Shown: positions 1-6,406, counted from the first letter of the stretch. The stretch: 7,037 bases of DNA from an uncultured Oscillospiraceae bacterium (GCA_944387745.1 CALXGD010000123.1:1-7037); one strand, 5' to 3'. Program-made: numbers and translations. Notes: generated from the sequence alone by a model not told the origin.

Positions 1-303
1 AAGCCCTCCATGGAGGAGATGAAGGATATCTGGCAGAACTTCAAGGGCCGCGCCCAGGAGCTGGAGCTCCCCTCCGCCCCCAAGCAGTTCCTCCACTACT
101 ATGAGCAGCCCGACCGGCCTCAGACCCGACTGGACCGCATGACGGAGAACGGCATGGCGGTGAACATCGGCCGGCTGCGCCCCGACTCCCAGTACGACTA
201 CAAGTTTGTCTGCCTGTCCCACAACACCCTGCGCGGCGCTGCCGGCGGCGCGGTGCTGCTGGCCGAGCTGCTGTGCGCCGAGGGCTATATTTCCAGGAGG
301 TAA
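1..303 (+). CDS. asd: Aspartate-semialdehyde dehydrogenase, C-terminal fragment
   Basis: This is the last 100 codons of a gene that enters from the left edge; the frame is open from base 1 and stops at TAA 301-303. The enzyme reduces aspartyl phosphate to aspartate 4-semialdehyde with NADPH in the cytoplasm, the branch-point step to lysine/diaminopimelate, threonine and methionine. The fragment carries the C-terminal signature of the family: an RLRPD segment, DYKFVCLSHNTLRGAAGG, then an LLAELL helix ending in AEGYI. The active-site Cys and His lie upstream and are not in view. It ends only 6 bases before dapA, and its last codons contain the dapA ribosome binding site (AGGAGG, 295-300), so the two are almost surely co-transcribed and perhaps translationally coupled. 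The identification is firm; the state of the N-terminal part is unknown. Confidence 0.93.
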   Translation, partial: KPSMEEMKDIWQNFKGRAQELELPSAPKQFLHYYEQPDRPQTRLDRMTENGMAVNIGRLRPDSQYDYKFVCLSHNTLRGAAGGAVLLAELLCAEGYISRR

Positions 304-309
304 TGTTCC

Positions 310-1200
310 ATGAGAGAGCCTGTTTTCACGGGAGCCTGTTCCGCTATCGTCACCCCCTTTGACGAGAGCGGCGCCATCAACTTTGACGTGTTCGGCCGTC
401 TGATCGACGAGCACATTGAGCGGGGGCTGGACGCCATCTGCGTGTGCGGTACCACCGGCGAGTCTGCCACCATGAGCATCCGGGAGCATATTGCCGCCGT
501 GGAGTTCTGCGTCAAGCGGGTTAACCACAGGGTGAAGGTGATCGCCGGGGCGGGGAGCAACGACACCTCCGCCGCCGTCTATCTCTCCCAGCACGCCCAG
601 GACTCGGGGGCGGACGCCCTGCTCCACGTCACCCCCTACTACAACAAGGCCTCCCAGGCCGGCCTTATCAAGCATTACGAGTACATCGCCGACCGGGTGG
701 ATCTGCCCATTATCCTCTACAATGTCCCCTCCCGCACCGGCGTTTCCTTTACGGCGGAGACCTACCGGGTGCTCGCCCAGAACCCCAAGATCAACGGCGT
801 AAAGGAGGCCAGCGGCAACTTCTCCCTGCTGGCCCACACCCGGGCCATCTGCGGGGACGACTTCTATATCTGGTCGGGCAACGACGACCAGGTGGTGCCC
901 ATGATGAGCCTGGGCGCCAAGGGCGTCATCTCGGTGGTGGCCAACCTGGCCCCGGAGATTATGGTGCAGATGAGCCACCTGTGCCTGGAGGGCAAGTTTG
1001 AGGACGCCGCCGCCCTGCAGCTGAAGTACATGGACTTCATTGACGCCCTGTTTGTGGAGGTCAACCCCATTCCCATCAAGGCGGCTATGAACCTGATGGG
1101 CTACCAGGTGGGCTCCCTGCGCCTGCCCCTGTGTGACATCTCCGAGAAGAATCTGGCCCTGCTGCGCAAGACCATGGAGGACGTGGGCCTGCTGCACTAA
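310..1200 (+). CDS. dapA: 4-hydroxy-tetrahydrodipicolinate synthase (DapA)
   Basis: DapA condenses pyruvate with aspartate semialdehyde to give HTPA, the first committed step of the lysine/meso-diaminopimelate pathway. The 296-aa product has the usual length and a class I aldolase TIM-barrel fold. Visible hallmarks are CGTTGES at residues 46-52 (Thr48/Thr49, equivalent to E. coli T44/T45), PYYNK at 109-113 (Tyr111, relay Tyr), LYNVPSRTG at 136-144 (Tyr137 proton relay and Arg142 substrate-binding, equivalent to Y133/R138), and VKEASG at 164-169, where Lys165 is the Schiff-base lysine. All catalytic positions are intact, so an active enzyme is expected. The ATG at 310 follows AGGAGG at 295-300 with 9 bases between. 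It lies between asd and dapB on the same strand, as in many Firmicutes lysine operons. Whether lysine feedback-inhibits it cannot be read from the sequence. Confidence 0.97.
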   Translation: MREPVFTGACSAIVTPFDESGAINFDVFGRLIDEHIERGLDAICVCGTTGESATMSIREHIAAVEFCVKRVNHRVKVIAGAGSNDTSAAVYLSQHAQDSGADALLHVTPYYNKASQAGLIKHYEYIADRVDLPIILYNVPSRTGVSFTAETYRVLAQNPKINGVKEASGNFSLLAHTRAICGDDFYIWSGNDDQVVPMMSLGAKGVISVVANLAPEIMVQMSHLCLEGKFEDAAALQLKYMDFIDALFVEVNPIPIKAAMNLMGYQVGSLRLPLCDISEKNLALLRKTMEDVGLLH

Positions 1201-1224
1201 GGGCGCGGAAAGGATGTTTGGAAT

Positions 1225-1992
1225 ATGGTCAGGCTGATTATCTCCGGCTGCAACGGCCGGATGGGGCGGGTGGTGGAGTCCATCTGCGCCGCCGACCCGG
1301 AACTGGAAATTGCCGCCGGTTTTGACCTGCTGGGCACCGGAGAGCGGGAGTTTCCCGTCTTCTCCTCCCCTGCCCAGTTCCAGGGCCAGGCGGACGCGGT
1401 GATCGACTTCTCCAATCCCGCCGCTCTGGACGCCCTGCTGGAGTTCGGCGTCTCCCGGCACATTCCCCTGGTGCTGTGCACCACCGGTTATTCTCCGGAG
1501 CAGATCGCCCAGATTGATGAGGCAGCCCGGGAGATCCCCATCTTCCGCTCTGCCAACATGTCCCTGGGGGTCAACGTGCTGCTGGATCTGGTGCGCCGGG
1601 CCTGCGCGGTGCTGGGCGAGGACTACGATGTGGAGATTGTGGAGCGCCACCACAACAAAAAGGTGGATGCCCCCAGCGGCACCGCCCTGATGATCGCCGA
1701 TGCGGCGGCCCAGGCTCTCCCCTACCAGCCCGAGTACGTCTACGAGCGCCAGAGCGTCCGCAAGCCCCGGGAAAAGCGGGAGATCGGCATCAGCGCCGTT
1801 CGTGGGGGCGGCCTTGTGGGTGACCATGAGGTGATCTTTGCCGGGCGGGACGAGGTCATTGAGCTGCGCCACAGCGCCATGAGCCGGGAGGTCTTTGCCT
1901 CCGGCGCGGTAAAGGCGGCCCGCTTTCTGGCCGGTCTGAATGGCGCGCCTGGCCTGTACTCCATGGCCGATCTGGTGGCCAAGACCAAATAA
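1225..1992 (+). CDS. dapB: 4-hydroxy-tetrahydrodipicolinate reductase (DapB)
   Basis: DapB reduces the dehydrated DapA product to tetrahydrodipicolinate with NAD(P)H. The 255-aa protein shows the N-terminal Rossmann nucleotide-binding motif (ISGCNGRMG, residues 6-14), the VIDFSNP segment (59-65), CTTGYS (85-90), SANMSLGVN (109-117), and the family signature VEIVERHHNKKVDAPSGT (136-153). The last contains the catalytic His142/His143 and Lys146 and the substrate-binding PSGT loop. The C-terminal AVRGGGLVGDHEVIFAG and GLYSMADLV are also typical. It begins 24 bases after the dapA stop, behind an AAAGGA site at 1209-1214. An overlapping ATG at 1214 is in another frame and is not the start. It is the last gene of the asd-dapA-dapB set in this window, closed by the hairpin at 2012-2050. 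No key residue is missing. Confidence 0.97.
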   Translation: MVRLIISGCNGRMGRVVESICAADPELEIAAGFDLLGTGEREFPVFSSPAQFQGQADAVIDFSNPAALDALLEFGVSRHIPLVLCTTGYSPEQIAQIDEAAREIPIFRSANMSLGVNVLLDLVRRACAVLGEDYDVEIVERHHNKKVDAPSGTALMIADAAAQALPYQPEYVYERQSVRKPREKREIGISAVRGGGLVGDHEVIFAGRDEVIELRHSAMSREVFASGAVKAARFLAGLNGAPGLYSMADLVAKTK

Positions 1993-2011
1993 AAGCCAAA
2001 AAGCAAGACAG

Positions 2012-2050
2012 AAAAACGGGAGGATGTGCGTAGCACATCCTCCCGTTTTT
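2012..2050. terminator. Bidirectional intrinsic terminator between dapB and AI-2E gene
   Basis: A perfect 18-bp stem (2012-2029 pairing with 2033-2050) closes a 3-base GTA loop. The core 13 bp are GC-rich (CGGGAGGATGTGC), and the outer 5 bp are A:T, so each strand has a T5 tract at the 3' side. It lies 20 bases after the dapB stop and 13 bases before the last base of the convergent minus-strand gene, so it can end transcription from both sides. Confidence 0.93.
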
Positions 2051-2062
2051 CGCTATTTGAAA

Positions 2063-3256
2063 TTATACCTTCGGGTCATTCCCGCTGTTTGCGGGCTCCA
2101 GGGGCTTCCCGTTTCCGTCAATCCCCTTTTTCACCAGACGCTTATTCACCCACTGGCGCACCAGATCGTAGAGCACCGCGAAGGTAGGAACACCCAGCAC
2201 CATGCCGGGGAAGCCGAACAGGCCGCCGCCCACCACGATGGCCACCAGCACCCAGATGGCCGACAAGCCCGTGCTGTCCCCCAGAATCTTGGGGCCCAGG
2301 ATATTCCCGTCAAACTGCTGCAGGGCGATGACCAGGATGAGAAAGCGCAGGGCGGCCCAGGGGTCCACGATAACCAGAATCATCAGGCAGGGAATGGCGC
2401 CCACAATGGGACCGAAGAAGGGGATGATGTTGGTCACCCCCACCACAATGGCCACCAGAACCGGATAGGGAATGCGGAGAATCAGGCACAGGATGAAGCA
2501 CAGCACCCCGATGATGGCGCTGTCGATGAGCTTGCCGTTGATAAAGCCCACAAAGACCTGGTTTGCATGGCTGCAAATCTCCAGAAACTGATCCGCTTTC
2601 CGTTTGGGCAGCACTGCGTACAGCATCTTCTTCAGCTGGGGCACCAGCCGTCCCTTCCCCGCCAGCATGTAAATGGAGGAGATAATCGCGGTAACGCCGG
2701 CGACCACACCGTTGCCCACAGCAACCACGGAGTCCAGGATCTTGGGCAGAGCCTCAGAGGTGATGCTGGTAAACCGCTTCATTAAATCCTGGTAGCTGCC
2801 CAGGGCGTCGCTGACGCCCTCACCCTCCAGATTAAAGCTCTCGGTCAACTTAAGCACCAGCTCATTCAGACCCCGCAGATAGTAGTCAATGTTATTGGCC
2901 AAATCCGTAACGCTCTGTACCACCTGGGGGATAATCAGATTGAGCAGAATTGCCACCACAGCCAGCGCAGCGAGATAGACCGTCAGAATGGACAGACCGC
3001 GTTTATGCTTAAACCGGAAGAACAGCTTGCGCTCAAAAAAGCACATAGGGGTATTGAGGAGATAGGCGATGGCGAAGCCGGCAATAAAGGGAGAGGCCAC
3101 CCCCATAAACACACGGATGCCCGCACTGATCACATTAAAGTTGGTCAGCCCCACATAGAACAAAATGGCAATCAGCAAAACCAGGAGCAAAGAGATTGCA
3201 TTCCAGTCCAGAATATACCATTTCCTTTTCTTTGGGTTGTCGTTGGAATCCTGCAC
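2063..3256 (-). CDS. AI-2E/PerM family membrane transporter
   Basis: The 397-aa protein belongs to the AI-2E family (PerM/TqsA/YtvI-like) of polytopic inner-membrane proteins. Members are implicated in autoinducer-2 or other solute export, and some in Na+/H+ exchange; the substrate here cannot be told. Family features are hydrophobic segments at about 20-39, 50-68, 88-110, 173-198, 243-262, 264-294, 301-314 and 333-364, a large soluble stretch between about 111 and 170, the FINGKLIDSAIIGVL segment (238-252), GVTNIIPFFGPIVGAIP (273-289), QQFDGNILGPKILG (313-326) and FGFPGMVLGVP (347-357). The start codon is GTG: no ATG lies between it and the upstream in-frame stop. AAGGAG (3271-3276) sits a rather long 14 bases upstream, with a G-rich run between. 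It follows tyrS on the same strand after a 101-base gap that holds a candidate promoter. Confidence 0.9.
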   Translation of the reverse strand: MQDSNDNPKKRKWYILDWNAISLLLVLLIAILFYVGLTNFNVISAGIRVFMGVASPFIAGFAIAYLLNTPMCFFERKLFFRFKHKRGLSILTVYLAALAVVAILLNLIIPQVVQSVTDLANNIDYYLRGLNELVLKLTESFNLEGEGVSDALGSYQDLMKRFTSITSEALPKILDSVVAVGNGVVAGVTAIISSIYMLAGKGRLVPQLKKMLYAVLPKRKADQFLEICSHANQVFVGFINGKLIDSAIIGVLCFILCLILRIPYPVLVAIVVGVTNIIPFFGPIVGAIPCLMILVIVDPWAALRFLILVIALQQFDGNILGPKILGDSTGLSAIWVLVAIVVGGGLFGFPGMVLGVPTFAVLYDLVRQWVNKRLVKKGIDGNGKPLEPANSGNDPKV

Positions 3257-3286
3257 CGAGCCGCCCCCCTCTCCTTGTCTGATGAA

Positions 3287-3315
3287 ATTGTATCACTCCG
3301 GGCCGGTACGCGCAA
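3287..3315 (-). promoter_or_regulatory. Candidate sigma-A extended -10 promoter for the AI-2E gene
   Basis: On the minus strand, TACAAT (3287-3292) is preceded by TGA, giving an extended -10 (TGnTACAAT, 5 of 6 match). A weak -35 TTGCGC (3310-3315) lies 17 bases upstream. A start of transcription near 3280 would place the AAGGAG site at the very 5' end of the message. The -35 lies inside a small inverted repeat (CCGGT 3303-3307 / ACCGG 3315-3319 on the plus strand). The motif is good but the -35 is poor, so confidence is moderate. Confidence 0.5.
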
Positions 3316-3357
3316 CCGGAATCGGGTCAATTTCCGTCCCCTGCGGTATCTCTTTGA

Positions 3358-4584
3358 TTAACCCAGACGGGCCCGGTGGAACACCTTTTTCCCCTTCTTA
3401 ATCATGACGCCCTCGCCCTCCAGAGCCTGGGCAGGAATGGTGGCGGCAATATCGGTGACCTTCTCCCCGTCCACCTCCACGCCGCCCTGCTGCACCAGCC
3501 GGCGGGCCTCGGAGCGGGAGGGGGTAAGGCCGCACTTGACCATCAGATCCAGCAGGGCGATGGGCTCCCCGCCCAGATCGGCGGCGCTCAGGGTGGTGGA
3601 GGGGACGTTGGACTTATCCCCTCCCTGGGCAAAGAGGGCGCGGGCGGCGTCCTGGGCCTTCCGGGCCTCCTCCTCCCCGTGCACCAGCTTGGTCAGTTCA
3701 AAGGCAAGGATCTCTTTGGCTGTATTGAGCTGGGCGCCCTCCCACTTGTCCATCTCGTCAATCTGCTCCAGGGGCAGGAAGGTGAGCATCCGCAGGCACT
3801 TGAGCACGTCGGCGTCCCCCACGTTGCGCCAGTACTGGTAGAAGTCGTAGGGAGAGGTCTTGGCGGGGTCCAGCCACACGGCCCCCGACTGGGTCTTCCC
3901 CATCTTCTTGCCCTCGGAGTTGAGCAGCAGGGTGATGGTCATGGCGTGGGCGTCCTTGCCCAGCTTGCGGCGGATGAGCTCGGTGCCGCCCAGCATATTG
4001 CTCCACTGGTCGTCCCCGCCGAACTGCATGTTGCACCCGTAGTGCTGGAAGAGGTAGTAGAAGTCGTAGGACTGCATGATCATGTAGTTGAACTCCAGGA
4101 AGGAGAGCCCCTTCTCCATGCGCTGCTTGTAGCACTCGGCCCGCAGCATGTTGTTCACCGAGAAGCAGGCGCCAACCTCCCGCAGAACCTCCACATAGTT
4201 GAGCTTGAGCAGCCAGTCGGCGTTGTTTACCATCTGGGCCTTGCCGGGGCCGAACTCTATGAAGCGCTCCATCTGCTTCTTGAAGCAGTCGCAGTTGTGC
4301 TGGATGGTCTCGGGGGTCATCATGCTCCGCATGTCAGTGCGGCCGGAGGGGTCGCCGATATAGCCGGTGCCGCCGCCGATGAGGGCCACCGGCTTATTGC
4401 CCGCCATCTGCAGGCGCTTCATCAGGCACAGGGCCATGAAGTGGCCCACGTGGAGGGAGTCGGCAGTAGGGTCAAAGCCGATGTAAAACACGGCCTTCCC
4501 CGCATTCACCATTTTGGAGATCTCCTCCTCGTTGGTCACCTGGGCAATCAGCCCGCGGGCTTTCAGTTCTTCGTAACAGGTCAT
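3358..4584 (-). CDS. tyrS: Tyrosyl-tRNA synthetase (TyrRS)
   Basis: TyrRS attaches tyrosine to tRNA-Tyr using ATP in the cytoplasm. The 408-aa product is a full-length bacterial class I synthetase. In order it shows [16 protein letters not shown] (33-48), where HVGH is the HIGH motif for [16 protein letters not shown] (70-82); the tyrosine and tRNA pocket segment QSYDF (171-175) with QFGGDDQW (187-194); the KMSKS loop as KKMGKT (226-231); and a C-terminal S4 RNA-binding domain from about 345 ([21 protein letters not shown]). The ATG at 4584 has an AAAGGAGT site 7 bases upstream (4592-4599), which supports it. It lies 95 bases downstream of the EamA gene on the same strand with no convincing terminator or strong promoter between, so it is probably read from the T-box-controlled promoter at 5871-5899. 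No key residue is missing. Confidence 0.97.
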   Translation of the reverse strand: MTCYEELKARGLIAQVTNEEEISKMVNAGKAVFYIGFDPTADSLHVGHFMALCLMKRLQMAGNKPVALIGGGTGYIGDPSGRTDMRSMMTPETIQHNCDCFKKQMERFIEFGPGKAQMVNNADWLLKLNYVEVLREVGACFSVNNMLRAECYKQRMEKGLSFLEFNYMIMQSYDFYYLFQHYGCNMQFGGDDQWSNMLGGTELIRRKLGKDAHAMTITLLLNSEGKKMGKTQSGAVWLDPAKTSPYDFYQYWRNVGDADVLKCLRMLTFLPLEQIDEMDKWEGAQLNTAKEILAFELTKLVHGEEEARKAQDAARALFAQGGDKSNVPSTTLSAADLGGEPIALLDLMVKCGLTPSRSEARRLVQQGGVEVDGEKVTDIAATIPAQALEGEGVMIKKGKKVFHRARLG

Positions 4585-4630
4585 CGATCTTACTCCTTTG
4601 TTGATTTTATTTTAGGCTTCTCTGACGGCG

Positions 4631-4680
4631 AAATCCCCCCGCCGCTTCGCAGCCCTCCCCCCCTTTGACAAGGGGGGGCT
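4631..4680. repeat. C/G-rich palindromic intergenic element between the EamA gene and tyrS
   Basis: Seven C (4657-4663) pair with seven G (4672-4678), extended by two T:A pairs around a TGAC loop. A second small hairpin (GCCGC/GCAGC, 4641-4653, one wobble) follows, then six C and AAATC-like bases. The outermost base of the element is also the last base of the upstream gene's TAA. I remember very similar hairpins (C-run, TTTGACAA, G-run, then a GC-rich mini-hairpin) scattered between genes in Oscillospirales genomes, which suggests a dispersed repeat. That is recall, not a search. There is no T-tract on either strand, so it is not a standard terminator, though it could slow decay or processing of the EamA-tyrS message. 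Confidence 0.6.
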
Positions 4681-5531
4681 TATCCATTTGCTTTGGCTGT
4701 CTGCCGGGCCTGGATCACATTGTACCCCACCACGCCCACGACGACCACCGCCGCGCCGATGAGGGCGAAGGGGCCCATCGTCTCGCCGTAAAAAACGGCC
4801 ACCAGGATGGGGTTGAGCACCGGCTCAATGCCAGAGACCAGGCTGGCCATCACCGGCGGGGTGGTCTTCAGGCCGATGGCCAGGAGGATATACGCCAGGG
4901 CCACCTGGAACACCCCCAGCACCACCAGACTGACGATGGCCGTGGTGGGAAACTCCGTCTCCTGAAACAGGAAGGGCAGACCGGTCACCGAGGAGAGCAC
5001 CTCCCCCCAGAACACCGAGGACAGGGCGTCGCTGTCGGGCATATCGTTCATCAGGAACACTCCGGCGTAGGACACCCCGGACAAAAGGGCCAGCAGGTTG
5101 CCCAGTCCGCCCCCCATCTCCAGGCTGTCCACGAAGAAGAACAGCACCCCGCCGAACACCACCGCGCAGGCGGTCAGGTCCAGCCTCCGGGGCCGCTTGT
5201 GCCAGAACAGCAGGGAGAACACAATGACGAAAATGGGGGCGGTAAACTGGAGGACGATGGTGTTGGCCGCCGTGGTGAGCTTGTTGGCCACCGCATAGAG
5301 GATGTTGGTGCCGAACACGCACAGGGCCCCCAGAAACACCCAGCGGTTCAGCCTGGGGGGATGATTGGTGACCGCCAGAAACGCCCCGATGACCACCAGG
5401 GCGATGGCGGTGCGCCCGCCGTTGATGGAAACTCCGTTCCAGGGGATCACCTTGATGCAAAGCCCCCCGATGCTGTAGAGCACCGCCGCCAGAAAGACGT
5501 ACAGCACCCCCAGCCGCTGCTGCTTGGTCAT
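4680..5531 (-). CDS. EamA/DMT-superfamily transporter under T-box control
   Basis: The 283-aa protein is a ten-helix member of the drug/metabolite transporter superfamily, made of two EamA repeats. Hydrophobic helices lie at about 8-30, 37-55, 63-82, 90-109, 118-134, 142-161, 170-188, 197-219, 226-248 and 253-274. Repeat-end signatures are ANTIVLQFTAPIFVIVFSLL (89-108) in the first half and PPVMASLVSGIEPVLNPILV (225-244), then FYGE, in the second. Such proteins usually export amino acids or metabolites, but EamA sequence alone does not give the substrate. The gene sits directly behind a complete T-box leader and ahead of tyrS, so amino-acid starvation should raise its expression. This suggests a role tied to the cognate amino acid, perhaps uptake or exchange. 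The ATG is supported by AGGAG at 5539-5543, 7 bases upstream. The stop codon abuts a hairpin repeat. Confidence 0.9.
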   Translation of the reverse strand: MTKQQRLGVLYVFLAAVLYSIGGLCIKVIPWNGVSINGGRTAIALVVIGAFLAVTNHPPRLNRWVFLGALCVFGTNILYAVANKLTTAANTIVLQFTAPIFVIVFSLLFWHKRPRRLDLTACAVVFGGVLFFFVDSLEMGGGLGNLLALLSGVSYAGVFLMNDMPDSDALSSVFWGEVLSSVTGLPFLFQETEFPTTAIVSLVVLGVFQVALAYILLAIGLKTTPPVMASLVSGIEPVLNPILVAVFYGETMGPFALIGAAVVVVGVVGYNVIQARQTAKANG

Positions 5532-5585
5532 GCTCTCTCTCCTCGCTCCATCTGCGCTGACTGCCGGTTTTCCCGCGCTCCATGC

Positions 5586-5620
5586 AGAAAGCCCTCCGCC
5601 CGGTCTCCCGGACAGAGGGC
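5586..5620 (-). terminator. T-box-regulated intrinsic terminator
   Basis: A 13-bp stem (5591-5620; GCCCTC outer arm, two T:G wobbles inside) is closed by a GAGA tetraloop. On the minus strand it is followed by TTTCT, a short and interrupted U-tract. The 5' arm contains the CCTCTG that the antiterminator needs, so binding of uncharged tRNA should prevent this hairpin. It stands 54 bases before the EamA start. Confidence 0.85.
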
Positions 5621-5864
5621 ATTTGACACAAACGCGGTACCACCTCTGGTTCGCCCGCCCCTCGCGGGGCGCGCCTCACGGAGTTCACAAAAACTCCCAC
5701 GCGGTAACGGGCGAAACCCGGCCTGTCCCCTACTGGGCCTCTTTCCCGGCTGTTCAGGCGGCTGCTCCAAGGGGTAACTTCACAGGGCCTCCCTCTCCCC
5801 CTTTCACCGGCCGGGGGCTCTCTGGGCAGGGATATGCTCTGCTACAAATCCTTTTCCTCGCAGT
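5586..5864 (-). promoter_or_regulatory. T-box riboswitch leader (tRNA-sensing) of the EamA-tyrS unit
   Basis: On the minus strand nearly every T-box landmark is present in order. Stem I has the AGAGAG bulge (5818-5823), a C5/G5 distal stem and the GGTGAAAG element (5801-5808). The specifier region GTGAAGTTACC...GGAGC is at 5764-5783. Stem II has the conserved AGTAGG (5729-5734) and CCGTTA (5705-5710). Stem III follows (GAGTT...AACTC). The T-box GGTGGTACCGCG is at 5634-5645. In the antiterminator, CAGAGG (5643-5648) pairs with CCTCTG (5613-5618); the latter also belongs to the terminator stem, so the two folds exclude each other. The UGGU of the T-box pairs with tRNA ending ACCA, so the tRNA has discriminator A. 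This fits Tyr, Val, Leu, Ile or Phe but not Gly, Thr, Ser or Trp. The specifier could be GUU (Val, followed by a purine as is usual) or UAC (Tyr, matching tyrS); the sequence alone does not settle it. Confidence 0.95.
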
Positions 5865-5870
5865 AAGGGA

Positions 5871-5899
5871 ACTGTAACACAGTTTTGGGGGATTGTCAA
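5871..5899 (-). promoter_or_regulatory. Sigma-A promoter of the T-box/EamA/tyrS unit
   Basis: The minus strand has a consensus -35 TTGACA (5894-5899), a 17-base spacer and a -10 TACAGT (5871-5876, 4 of 6 match). Transcription would start near 5864, just ahead of the stem I sequence, which is where a T-box transcript should begin. The -35 lies 13 bases after the stop of the 81-aa gene on the same strand. Confidence 0.8.
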
Positions 5900-5912
5900 G
5901 AGTTCAAAATGA

Positions 5913-6158
5913 TTACATCTCACCGCGGTCAATAAGAATTTGTTTAATTGCCATCTTTTGCAACGGTGACGACGACTGTCGCCCAATTTCTCTCAGCTTT
6001 TGACTGTCATACCTCTCAAATCTCTCTCGATACCGCTGAATCTCCGCTTCATTCCGCTCTTGCTGTTTCTGAACTGCTCCGACCTGTTTCCTGATCTCCT
6101 CACGTTCATAGTCCACAAAACTTTTCCCGACCTTTTTCGCTGTATCCCAAAATCCCAT
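5913..6158 (-). CDS. Small charged helical protein of unknown function (81 aa)
   Basis: I do not recognise a named family. The protein begins MGFWDTAKKVGKSF, a short amphipathic start seen in many small Firmicutes and phage-linked proteins. A highly charged stretch rich in Glu, Arg, Lys and Gln follows (about 17-49), likely a long helix or coiled coil. The C-terminus has a compact segment, YDSQKLREIGRQSSS...A..ILIDRG (50-79), resembling a short repeat at the ends of small hypothetical proteins (S-x2-L...S...A...L-x2-RG). It has no signal peptide or membrane helix. The ATG is supported by AAGGAAGT at 6168-6175. It starts 25 bases after the zinc-finger gene stop on the same strand, so the two form an operon read from the promoter at 6407-6435. 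Base composition is far more AT-rich than the flanking housekeeping genes. There is no terminator after its stop. Confidence 0.75.
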   Translation of the reverse strand: MGFWDTAKKVGKSFVDYEREEIRKQVGAVQKQQERNEAEIQRYRERFERYDSQKLREIGRQSSSPLQKMAIKQILIDRGEM

Positions 6159-6183
6159 AAAGCAATCACTTCCTTTTTATTTA

Positions 6184-6381
6184 TTATGACTTTTTCCGCT
6201 TTTCTTGACATCGTTTGCAAATATAGCCAAAGGGAAACTGTCGCTGATAGGAAGAACAATCGTGGCAAACCAAACGCTCACATTCCGTACATGTCTCTAA
6301 CTCTGAAAAACTTTTCTTCTTTCGGCATACGCAGCAAAGTCCATGTCCAGACTCGTCTACTCCATAAGAATTCAGCCCCAT
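6184..6381 (-). CDS. Small eight-cysteine zinc-finger protein (65 aa)
   Basis: The protein carries four CxxC pairs at Cys16/19, Cys31/34, Cys39/42 and Cys55/58, spaced C-x2-C-x11-C-x2-C-x4-C-x2-C-x12-C-x2-C, plus an extra Cys17. This arrangement is that of cross-brace, two-zinc domains (FYVE/ZZ/RING-like treble clefs), where pairs 1+3 and 2+4 would each hold one Zn2+. The tail is basic (KRCQEKRKKS), which might favour nucleic-acid contact. No other domain is present, so it may act as an adaptor or binding partner; function is unknown. The ATG is well supported by AGGAGGGG (6387-6394), and the promoter 6407-6435 lies just upstream. It is first in an operon with the 81-aa gene and divergent from the XRE regulator. 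It could also be a simple zinc-ribbon pair rather than a true cross-brace fold. Confidence 0.8.
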   Translation of the reverse strand: MGLNSYGVDESGHGLCCVCRKKKSFSELETCTECERLVCHDCSSYQRQFPFGYICKRCQEKRKKS

Positions 6382-6406
6382 ATGAACCCCTCCTATTTTT
6401 TCTTAA

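Noticed and set aside
1940..2785. Plus-strand open frame opposite the AI-2E gene
   Set aside because: It runs through the terminator hairpin and is antisense to a clear membrane protein; its His/Gln/Asn-rich product looks like a composition artefact.
3376..4668. Long plus-strand open frame opposite tyrS (430 codons)
   Set aside because: Shadow of a GC-rich gene: the sequence is rich in His, Gly, Leu and Val with no domain, while the opposite strand encodes an intact TyrRS.
4664..4670. TTGACA in the hairpin loop as a -35 box
   Set aside because: It faces into the opposite direction from tyrS, is followed by a G-run, and has no -10 at a suitable distance or gene to serve.
4657..4680. C7/G7 hairpin as a terminator after the EamA gene
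   Set aside because: Neither strand has a T-tract after the stem, so it does not meet the intrinsic terminator pattern; it is better described as a palindromic repeat.
5528..5877. Open frames on both strands within the T-box region
   Set aside because: The region is explained by conserved T-box RNA elements; the open frames have no ribosome binding site or recognisable domain.
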